From Dipteronia dyeriana (taxonomy: Eukaryota > Streptophyta > Magnoliopsida > Sapindales > Sapindaceae), in NCBI GenBank assembly GCA_032871835.1, contig CM065296.1, forward strand, positions 116,632,146-116,696,145: DNA of 64,000 nucleotides, given 5' to 3'. The translations under genes and the position numbers were made by a program. Shown in pieces: positions 25,110 through 34,464 of the stretch; position 1 is the stretch's first letter, and each line of letters opens with the position of its first letter. The notes beneath the pieces are model-generated. The model saw only the letters and a list, made by a program, of their open reading frames with translations. It was not told where the DNA came from and ran no database searches.

Positions 25110-25170
25110 TCCCCTAACCTCGTCCTCATCCTCATCCTCATCCTCATCCTCATCCTCATCCTCATCCCCA
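25110..25170. repeat. (CTCATC)n hexanucleotide tract encoding Asp/Glu repeat
   Basis: About nine tandem CTCATC units on the plus strand read as alternating Glu-Asp codons on the minus strand inside the Ulp1-gene linker. The length is a multiple of three, so it does not break the frame. Confidence 0.9.
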
Positions 25171-26429
25171 TCCCCATCCGAACCATTTTCATGGCTCCTA
25201 CCATCAGTAGTCTGATCAGGTACAGACGGAAGGTGAACCATATCCTCCTCTACATATAAGCTCCCTCCCTCGCTTAGGCCTACGAAGTACGATGCTCCCT
25301 CCTCAGCTGTTGTGGGCACAATTTCCTCCATCGCCTACATCTAAAAACTTAGTTAGAGGAATATCATTGTAAACATAGTAACTAATATAATGATTAACAA
25401 AATAAATACATACCCTACCACTGAAAATCTTGGCCAGCTTCTTCCCTTTAGGTTGTTTTGTCAACTCTCATTTCAACATACGAGGAGAAAGCTCTGTAAC
25501 CCTTCGGGCACCGAAATCGACTCCCAGCTGGGGGATCACCTCGAAAGTAAATATCTGCATCAAAGATAAGTACAGTAGAATCCAAAAAATTTAGGCAACG
25601 AAATATAAAGTCCATTTTGTAATTCAAAGTTCTTACCTATAGGGCATGCGACAGACCGTAAATGTTGTACCCCTCAACGGTATGTACAACATCGCCCTAT
25701 GACTGTTGGCCTCTCTCATCACGTCGCCGAGGTAACACATGCTTGAATGACAAAATAGAATGCATATATACGTGGGCACCCCATGGGAAAGCATCAAAGG
25801 CAGTGAGGTCCTCCACCAACCGACACTGCCAAACTGGAATCTTGAATCTCTCGTCCACCCCCATCAATATCCTGTTCAGCATGTATATGAGGCACAGCTT
25901 CACAGCATCGTACGCCTCCTGAAACTCTCTGAAGGTAAGAACAACCCTCAACTCCTCCAACGATACCTCATCGGCTATAGGAAAGTACTGTTGATGTATG
26001 TCATTCTCCACTGCAACATACAAACTAGTGTTCGGTACAACTCCAAAACGTAATTCGGTTATGAGGCAAAATTCCACCATCGAAAACCTCACCACATGGT
26101 TCCCTAACAGGAACAACATCTCATCTGTTGGTCCGTCATGGTCCAACTCCCGCAACAACAGCTTATGGATAACACCACTAGAAAACTTCATTTCCCGGTG
26201 CATCGATATGAAATGCTCGAAATAAGACGCTATAAACCGACACCGATCCTCAATAGTAAAATATTCTGGGATCCGGTTCAATGCATCGTCTATACGGGCG
26301 AGGGATTCAAAATGGTCGTGTCGAGTCAATTTTCCCTTGAACCAATCTCCCTCTGGAGTTTTAAGGAAATCCTTCGACATGTTCCTCATCTGCAATGTCA
26401 CGGAAACAATATATAAGTAAACTGGAAAA

Positions 26430-27150
26430 AACTCGGTTCTATGAAATATATTCTCGATCCTTTGATAATATTCTCGATCGTTTAAAAATAATCTCGAGAA
26501 AAATATTCTCGATCTTTTGAAAAATAATATCGATCTTTTGAAAATAATCTCGGTCATTTGGAAAATATTCTCGATCTTCTGAAAAATAATCTAGATCGTT
26601 TGAAAAATAATCTCGATCGTTTGAAAAATAATCTCGATCTTTTGAAAAATAATCTCGATTGTTTGAAAAATATTCTCGATATTTTAAAAATAATCTCGAT
26701 CGTTTAGAAAATATTCTCGATCGTCTAAAAATTATTCTCGATCGTCTAAAAATTATTCTCGATCGTTTGAAAAGTATTCTCGATCGTTTGAAAAGTATTC
26801 TTGATCGTTTGAAAAATAATCTCGATCGTTTGAAAAATATTCTCGATCTTTTAAAAATAATCTCGATTGATTGGAAAATATTCTCGATCTTCTAAAAAAT
26901 ATTCTTGATCGTTTGGAAAATAATCTCGATCGTTTGAAAAATATTCTCGATCTTTTGAAAATAATCTCGATCGTTTGAAAAATAATCTCGATCGTTTGAA
27001 AAATATTCTTGATTGAAAAATATTCTTGATCGTTTGAAAAATATTCTCGATCGTTTGAAAATATTCTCGATCGTTTGAAAAATATTCTCGATCTTTTGAA
27101 AATAACCTCGATCGTTTGAAAAATATGCTCGATTCTTACTTAAAAATCCT
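26430..27150 (+). repeat. Large 21-22 bp minisatellite, TCTCGATCGTTTGAAAAAT consensus
   Basis: Roughly thirty imperfect tandem units of 21-22 bp contain the core CTCGATCGTTTGAAAAAT(A/T)(A/T)T. It lies upstream of the DUF1985 exon and mirrors the smaller array at 18.72 kb. Because many units are 21 bp, the plus strand opens a frame with a seven-residue repeat (ILDRLKN) from 26659 to 26895, which I regard as a by-product. Possible roles as subterminal transposase-binding repeats are inference. Confidence 0.93.
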
Positions 27151-27874
27151 CGATCTAGTTTTAAAAAACCTCGATTTCGCTAAAAAAATTCTCGATTTAA
27201 AAATTTCTCAAAATTACAATTCATTGATACCCAGAATTTCATCTTCTTCATCACATATTAAACCTAATTTCAAACCCTAACCTAAACCACAACCATTGTC
27301 ATATCTCATTTTCAACCATAATCTACAAATTGAATCAACAAAACACAAGTCTAACATGCAATGGCAAATTATCAACTACAAAATCCAGAAGAAAAAAAAC
27401 GAACAGAAATTACATCTATCAATCGCAACAAATCTGATGTATTCTCGTTCACGTTCCGGCCACTTCGTCGTCGATTATATTGTCGTCGATCTCTTTCTCA
27501 CTCTAGCTTTTTCTTACTAACAAAATGACAACTTTCTATCTTTTTCAATAGTTCAGGGTAATTTTGTCTTATCACACTAAATTGTGTCTTTTAAACATAC
27601 ATTATTAAAATGGTGATATTTGCACCTCCCTCCCCCCCAAAAAAAATGGTGCCAATAATTTATCGACCCCCCTTTCATAAAAAGGTAAAATGTCATAATC
27701 ATTTTTTTTCTTACTTTTCCTTCTCCCATATGTTGCCTCTCTATATCTTTCTTTGTAATAAACTTTCCTCTCTACACTTGCTCTCTCTCACGATTCTACA
27801 TATATTGCACTTCATCACTTTAATTCCCTTCCACATTGTGTTCAACATTTTATTTTCATAGCTACCTTATTTTC
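27151..27874. other. Gap between MULE array and solo LTR, no gene seen
   Basis: The array fades out at about 27200. The remainder is AT-rich with a C-run near 27630 ('ccctcccccccaaaaaaaa') and pyrimidine-rich text to 27860. No domain or RNA gene is recognised. The right end of the MULE probably lies in here, but terminal repeats were not found. Confidence 0.5.
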
Positions 27875-28942
27875 TGTTAGGGATGATGGAATCGATGAAT
27901 GTGAAAGAGTTGTGCCTAATATACGCCCATAACTCATAGCAATTAATAATGTCAATAACAGAAAAATAGATGAAAGAAAATAAATCAACCACAACATAAG
28001 ATTTACGTGTAAAAACCCAAATCGGGTAAAAAACCACGGACCGTCAGGACGACAGAGAAAATTTCACTATATGATAAATTGTTACAACCATATATTCCAA
28101 GATTCTCTCATACCCAAACCCCAAATCACGCTCACAAGATCCTCATCAAGAACCCCACAATATCCCCTAGGTCTCTCATGAATATAACCCACGGATATCT
28201 AACTTGATCCACTGATATTTCCTTTGATCCCTCCTCAGATATTCCTACGGATCTCTCACCCAGATTTCTCCACTTTCTGATGTTATATGGTGTTTATTAA
28301 CTCCACACAAAATAACCTAATTACAATGTCTATTTATACTAGTTACAGGGAGTTAAAGATAAAAGAAAATCATACTCATAAACGTACAAGAATTACTTGT
28401 TCCACATAAATACTATTTCCTATTTATGATAAGTCTTCTTGTTAAGGAGAAATCTTTTTCCTTCAAGTACAAAACTTTCCTATTCTTTATGAAGATAAAT
28501 TCTTTCCTTTTCCGAGTAGCACAAAAACTTCCAGAATAAAACATCTTTTCTATTTTTACGGAACATTCCTATTTGGGAAAGATACGCCGTTTTCGCGGTC
28601 TGGGTCACGGTGTGCACCCCACTTCCTATTCCATGGAAAGCCACTGGAGATGACCACTCAGAATACTGTGGTCCACGCCTTTGCCTCCGTCGCGGTTTAC
28701 ACCTTGTGAATGCACAGGAGTTCGACCACTCCCTATGCCGCGGTCTGTGCGCATATCTACACCGCGGTCTACGCCGCGAAACCTACCAGAATTCGTTTCT
28801 TCAGTTTTTTCAGTCTTCAAACCTCCCTCAAACACCATCTTCCACATCCAAACGTATCCCACGTCTCCAAGAAGCTCCACATCAGTTGAGTATTGTTTGG
28901 TTAACATTGGGTTCACTTAAGAATACGAGTCAAAACCTAACA
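27875..28942 (-). mobile_element. Solo LTR, same family as 5735-6782, TSD TTTTC
   Basis: A 1,068 bp unit begins TGTTAGGGAT and ends AAACCTAACA, with TTTTC on both sides (27870-27874 and 28943-28947). It is the inverted counterpart of 5735-6782. It shares the start/end words, the CGCGGT-rich stretch (28590-28790) and the 'aaaccacggaccgtcaggac' block. No internal domain is attached. Confidence 0.93.
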
Positions 28943-31026
28943 TTTTCTTCTTCCTTTCTCCAACAACCAGCAAAACCAATATATATCTCTAACAATGTTT
29001 CATTATGGTAATCTAAAGCTTTTGATATTCTTTTTCTTGGTTCACTTTGATACACATAAGTTCTGGATAGCAATGGGTGTGTGCCATAGCGTGATGCTCT
29101 ACTTTTTCTTTGAAAAAAAAAACGTCTCAAGGAGCACAAAGAAGTAGAAATCGTTGAAAGGCGTATTAAGGACATCAGTAGTGTGGCCAATTTCACCTTA
29201 TTCGCATTGTTTCTCAGAACATTTACATGATAAACATGCTGTGATCGATGGCCGGAAGCATGCATCTATGTTCTTGTTCTAGTGTACTTGACTGTAGTAC
29301 GTACTTTTGAATTAATCTACTTATTGTTTTAGCGTTATGATTAGGCTTGTTATTTGTTTTAATTCTAGTTTGGGGAAATTAAATGTGTACGTGTGTGAGA
29401 TGTTCTTTCTTTACTGTTGCTTCCAAGGAACATGCATGGTTGTTTTAAGCAGTACTAGTATTCTCTCAGATTTTGTACACTATCATTACAACGTCATTCG
29501 CTTTATTATTCTATTTTTTATTAATTTACTTAATAAATATTTACATTTAACAGAACTATACTTTAAAAAGAATTAATATCATATATATATCAAATAATCT
29601 TAATCTTGTTAAATCTTACTCCCATAATTTTGTTATAAGTATATATAGCAATTCAAGTCCTTATTATTTGTTTTTTTTTCCTAGTTTGATTATTTTTGGT
29701 ATAGTTTTTGTCAGACTACTAACGAGCTAAGCAGATACATAAAGAACGTGCCCCTTCCTGACCTTTAGTTTGACCAAGTTGAAGAGAAAATGTTTTAAAA
29801 ACTAGTTAAAAAGATTAAAACTGGGGAACTTTGCATATCTAGTCACCCATTTGATTCAAATTTCAATTAAATGTAATAGCTTATATATTTATATGGTCCG
29901 CTAAAATCTTGTAATGAAGCTAGACATTTGTTTATTAAGGATAAAATTCTCCTCATACTAACTTTCATGAGATTATCAATTAATTAATTTATATTTTCGC
30001 GTGTGTAGTACATAATTGAAGTATCCATAAAAGAAAATTTTATATGATTTAATAAATTAATAGGCCAATATTGTATTAAATCTTTTATCAGCAAAATTAG
30101 AAGCCTCGAAATTACATTATTATTTACTTACTTACGTAAATTAATTGATTCAGTGCATTGCACTCACATGGAAGAAAATGGTCGTCCATGTGCTCTGTCA
30201 ACCAGAAGACACACTTCTTTAATCAAATAGAAACATTGATGATTGAGATTCATCGAGGGAGCCAGGTCAATTGACATGGTAAAACTTTATACAGATAACT
30301 AGCTACATGCACATAAACTTTCTTTTTACTATTAAATTTATTTTATTGTTTTGTCCGGGTATACCTAATCTTTTGTATGGGAATATATTAACTAAATTAA
30401 AATAGATAAATTGAACGATTGATAGTTTAAAAAATATATTTATATATATAATTTAGTCCGAGGGCTATAAATATTTCCAAATACCCAAAGATCATGCTCT
30501 TTTCTTGATCTTTAATCAAGCATGAAGATAGGAAAAAAAAAAAACCATGAAGAAGAAATAAAGGATTTCAAATCAATTAATGAGAACCAATATCCAAAAT
30601 TCAATTAACTTTGCATTTTAATGTAAATGTTTGTTTTACTCCCTTTTTTTTTTTTTTTTTTTGGTATTCTGTTACTGTTAGTTTGTTTTCTCTAAAATGA
30701 AGTATTTTACAGGGTCACTGCAGTCTCTATATATTGCTTATGTTAATATAGAATTATAAATAACTTCATACATAAAATCTCACCCACCAAAATACATATA
30801 GTTTTTTATTTTTTCTATATATGTTGTCGAGTCACCACCCTAGCTAGCTAGCTACAAGGTTCCAGCTGGATGAGTACCTTATTGGCTTATTTCCTGAAAT
30901 GTCTCTCATCTACTGTATATTCAAGGTATCATTCACAAACCATATTCAAAGAAGTTATAATTCCAAAATGCAACAAGATAAACATCTACAGTATATCAAT
31001 GAAGTTCAGAGCTATAGTCATATATA
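28943..31026. other. Non-coding stretch with paralogous segment (30560-30760)
   Basis: No supported gene. Open frames around 28930-29270 have no recognised content. The stretch 30560-30760, including 'aatgtaaatgtttgtttta' at about 30621-30638, is a diverged duplicate of the sequence flanking the solo LTR at 34465-36742. A poly-T tract lies at about 30642-30662. Confidence 0.5.
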
Positions 31027-31385
31027 AAAATTTAGACTAAATGGTACGGATATCCCCTGAATTAATCGTAAACCGCTGATATGCCTCATGAATTCTTAAA
31101 ATAGTCACTAAACCCTTTGAACTCTCATTTTTTTTACAGTAGAGGTACAAAGCCTAACGCCGTCCATTTTTCTGTTATGTCATATTACAATATGTTCCCC
31201 TGATTATATAGATAATTGTATGAAACTAGAAACTATATAATAATATGTCTTAAATACCCATATGACCAAATTTTAAAAATTATTTTTTAAAAAAATTGAA
31301 ATAATGGTTAAATAATAATAAAATTCTGAATTTAATATTCTGAATAATTAAATGATATTTTTTATTTAAATATCCCTAAATATTT

Positions 31386-31608
31386 AATAGTAATAATAAT
31401 AATCATAATAATAATAATAATAATAATAAATAAAATAAATAATAATAATAACAATAATAATAATAATAATAATAACGATAATAATAAAATAATGATAATA
31501 ATAATAATAATAGTGGTAGTGGTAGTAGTAATAATAATAACGATAATAATAAAATAATAATAATAATAATAATAGTGGTAGTGGTAGTAGTAATAAAAAT
31601 AACGATAA

Positions 31609-31655
<47 letters not shown>
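31386..31655. repeat. (AAT)n compound microsatellite, left arm of the foldback element
   Basis: Long runs of AAT/ATA are interrupted by a duplicated 'agtggtagtggtagtagtaat' phrase at about 31512 and 31574. The matching right-arm tract is shorter and more degenerate (32400-32560). Confidence 0.92.
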
Positions 31656-31920
31656 TGTGAAACTCATAGTTATTAAGTCATAATTATTCTAATTTCATCA
31701 GATTAGTTAGTACGTGTGTTTTGGGGTTGTAGTTTATAGCATAGCACATATGACGGAGGTTCATGGTGTATTTTAATAATCATATTATTCAAATATTGAA
31801 GTTTCTAAATTCGAAGAGATCTGATTTTTTTTAAAAAAATAAAACAAGAAAAAATTAAAATTAAAATTCCAAATTTTTGGATTGGATCTCCACCATCCAT
31901 TAATAACCATGATTTTCAAA

Positions 31921-31987
<67 letters not shown>

Positions 31988-32035
31988 TATTAGTATTATT
32001 AATATTATTATTATTACTACTACTACTGTATATTA
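31921..32035. repeat. (ATT)n microsatellite at the centre of the palindrome
   Basis: About twenty tandem ATT units, followed by degenerate ones, sit near the symmetry axis of the foldback element. Confidence 0.92.
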
Positions 32036-33219
32036 ATTAATTTTACTAATAATAATAATAATATTATTATTAAATATTTAAGGATATATAAATAAAAAAA
32101 TTAATTATTTAGAAAATTAAATTATTTGAAAGGCATGGTTATTAATGGATGGTGGAGATCCAATCTAAAAATTTGGAAATAATATTTTAGTTTTTTCTTG
32201 TTTTATTAAAAAAAAAATCAGATCTCTTCGACCCTAGAAACTTCAATGTTTTGAATAAATTGGTTATTAAAATATGTCATGAAACTCCGTCATGTGTTAT
32301 ATTATAAACTACAATTCCAAAACACATGTACTGACTAATGAGATGGAATTGAAATAATTATGACTTAATAACCATGACTTTCAAATATATATATATATTT
32401 TTTTATTAACGTTATTGTTATTAGTATTACTACTGCTACTACCAGTATACTACTATAATTATTATTTTATTTTATTTTTAATATTAGTTGTTATTATTTC
32501 TATTATTTTTATTTTATTTTATTCACTATTATTATTATGATTATGATTATTATTACTATTAAATATTTATGGATATTTAAATAAATAAAAAAGATCATTT
32601 AATTATTCAGAAGATTAAATTCATAATTTTATTATTATTTAACAATTATTTCAAAAAAAAAATTAAAGTAACATTTAAAATTTGGTCGGAGTGATATTTA
32701 AGACATATTATTATATGGTTTCTGGTTTTATGCAATTATCTATATAATCAGGGGATCACATTGTAATATGTCATAATATAAAAATGGACGACGTTAGGTT
32801 TTGGACTTCAACTGTAAAGAAAATGAAAATTTAGAGGGTTTAGTGACCATTTTAAAACATTCAGGAGGCATATCAGCAGTTCGTGATTAATTCAGAGGAC
32901 ATCCTTACCATTAAGCCTAAAATTTATGAGTGGGACCCAATAATTTTAATACTCCCAAAAGTGGACAGAAAATGAAAAGCAAAGAGACAATGATTCTTGG
33001 GTTTAATTGAAATTACAAATTTATCTATCATTTTAATGTTCACTATAAGGTAAAGGTAGAATAGTAAAATTGATAAAGAAGATTTTATATCCTTTGTTAT
33101 CTCCTCAACAACACCAAACAAAGGAAATGCTTAAGGGGAAATTATTTTCTTTTATTTCCCTTATGTTTTATATCTCTCCACATCTTCTTAAAGTAAACAA
33201 TCATGTTAACAATATCTAA

Positions 33220-34090
33220 TATCCCATCTTGTAGCTGCTTTTCAGCATATTTTCGTTTTTGTTTTCCAAAAACGATTTCGAATTCGCGTTTGTTAATCAT
33301 TTTTCATTTTATTTTTAAAAAACCGAAAACAAAATCAGTGTTAACAGTGAAAAATTTTAAAAACATAAAATACATGTTTTCTTTGTTTTTGTTTTTGTTT
33401 TTCGCTTTTATTAAAAAAAAATATTTTTTCTTCTTCTTCTTTTCTGATCTTCATCTTCATCTTCATATTCTTCTTCTTCTTCTTCTTCTTCTTCTTCTTC
33501 TTCTTCTTCTTTGAACCTTCTTCTTCTCCGAACATTTTTCTTCTTCGATCCTCTTATTCTCCTTCTCTTTCTCCGATCCTTTTCCATCTTCGATCTTCTT
33601 CCATTCTTTTTCTTCTTTTCTTCTTCTTGACCGATCTGGTTTCCTTTCTTTTTCTTCTTATTAATTTTTATTTTATTTTTTATTAATGTTATTTACATTT
33701 ATTAAAATAATACTTATTTATAATTTAAGAGCTTAGTTTTGATTAGTTGATTATTTGATTTTTTTTAAAAGTAATTTGTGATGTGTTACTTTTGTTTAAT
33801 TTAAAATTACAATACAAAAAGTATATTAGTTAATTATTTAATCAATTTGTTTATAATTGTAATAATATTAAACAAAATACAAAAATTGATATTTCAATTT
33901 TTATCAATTTTTGATAGTTTTCAGATAACCTACCATACGCGTTTTTTCCGTTTTCATTTTCAAAATATAGTTTTCAGTATATGCTACCAGACGCGTTTTC
34001 AGAATTCAAAACTGAAACCAAAAACACTGTTTTCATTTTTATTTTTATTTTCGAAAAACAGTAATTGAAAAACGTTTACAGGACGAATCT
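33220..34090. mobile_element. PIF/Harbinger-like MITE, second copy, TSD TAA
   Basis: An 871 bp relative of 17799-18554 has 12 bp ends TATCCCATCTTG and CAGGACGAATCT, flanked by TAA (33217-33219 and 34091-34093). It shares the TTTTCG and GAAAAACAG subterminal arms. It differs by carrying a long CTT microsatellite (about 33430-33660) and has no coding capacity. Confidence 0.87.
33430..33660. repeat. (CTT)n microsatellite and pyrimidine tract
   Basis: Tandem CTT/TTC units, most regular at 33465-33512, continue as imperfect pyrimidine-rich sequence within the Harbinger MITE. Confidence 0.92.
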
Positions 34091-34464
34091 TAATACATTT
34101 TTTATCACGTCAATTTAAGGTTGAATATGCAAGTTATATTGTAGAAAGATTTATTAACAGAATGTCATTAATTCTACATGAAATCTTTTTTTTCTTCCAC
34201 AAACCACTCTTATATTGGAGATGCTCTAATCAATTAATAAGAACCGATATCCAAAAATCAAAATTCAATGAACTTTGCATTATAACGTAAGAGTGGTGCT
34301 ATTGGCAACCCATTATTGATCTAATAATATCCTAATTTTAAAAATTCAAAAAAATACCTATTTTGTTCTTAAACTGCCCTTTTTAATTATCTTCCAAACT
34401 TAACTCTTCCCATAAATGTAAAAATAAAAATTCAATGAACTTTGCACTTTAATGTAAATGTTTG

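Larger units (their letters stand above)
22041..26389 (-). pseudogene. DUF1985 - acidic/proline-rich linker - Ulp1 (C48) cysteine peptidase gene, broken
   Basis: The minus-strand gene starts with a DUF1985-like exon (26389-25697; LLLRELDHDGPTDEMLFLLG then VVRFSMVEFCLITEL). A continuation at 25560-25432 ends KIFSGR and has an in-frame TGA. Next come an Asp/Glu repeat exon (25331-25020), a proline/glutamine exon (24616-24218), and the peptidase. Two C-terminal exons are clear: 22547-22270 (NIGRQHWLLVTVDL, FIVDPW) and 22197-22041 (GNCGPHTLRLIEYIL). These supply His, Asp and Cys of the C48 triad. The upstream exon ends PWHEVDT at 23497. Ulp1 enzymes process or remove SUMO. The frame also breaks near 23.56 kb. 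The peptidase exons themselves look surprisingly intact. The 22547/23496 intron holds a solo LTR. Confidence 0.88.
18650..27190. mobile_element. Mutator-like element (MULE) with transposase and convergent DUF1985-Ulp1 gene (Kaonashi-like)
   Basis: The unit contains a MULE transposase relic on the plus strand (19045-21830) and, tail to tail with it, a DUF1985 plus Ulp1 peptidase relic on the minus strand (26390-22041). Related minisatellites built on CTCGATC lie outside both genes (18720-18990 and 26430-27150). The combination of MURA-type transposase with a Ulp1-like gene is known from Kaonashi MULEs of Arabidopsis and CUMULE-like elements of cucurbits. Termini and a 9 bp TSD could not be identified, so the limits are only the outer edges of the arrays. 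Both genes carry stops and frameshifts. Confidence 0.85.
31035..32918. mobile_element. Foldback element: 1.9 kb imperfect palindrome, TSD AAAATTTA
   Basis: Left and right arms are inverted copies over almost the whole length. The text at 31040-31270 (starting 'atggtacggatatcc') recurs inverted at 32690-32915 (ending 'ggacatccttaccat'). The inner arms 31670-31930 and 32115-32390 are inverted copies as well. Terminal words are GACTAAATGGTA and GGCTTAATGGTA, flanked by AAAATTTA (31027-31034 and 32919-32926). No protein is encoded. The 8-9 bp duplication and long terminal inverted repeats suggest a Mutator- or hAT-type non-autonomous foldback element. Microsatellites AAT/ATT have grown in both arms. 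Confidence 0.88.

Noticed and set aside
26430..27150. CRISPR-like regular array
   Set aside because: Units are contiguous 21-22 bp repeats without unique spacers, in a plant nuclear context. It is a minisatellite.
17500..27640. Possible long TIRs of the MULE near 17.53 kb and 27.60 kb ('gaggcacc' against 'ggtgcaaatatcacc')
   Set aside because: Only a few words match by eye, and no 9 bp duplication was found. Not strong enough to set the element's ends.
28930..29265. 111-codon minus-strand frame after the solo LTR
   Set aside because: No recognisable domain or promoter. The frame crosses the LTR boundary, so it is probably fortuitous.
31362..31667. Open frame rich in Leu/Tyr/Ile
   Set aside because: It is a direct translation of the AAT/ATA microsatellite in the foldback element.
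33203..33535. Open frames with poly-Leu or poly-Lys
   Set aside because: Both strands of the CTT microsatellite inside a Harbinger MITE. No protein signal.
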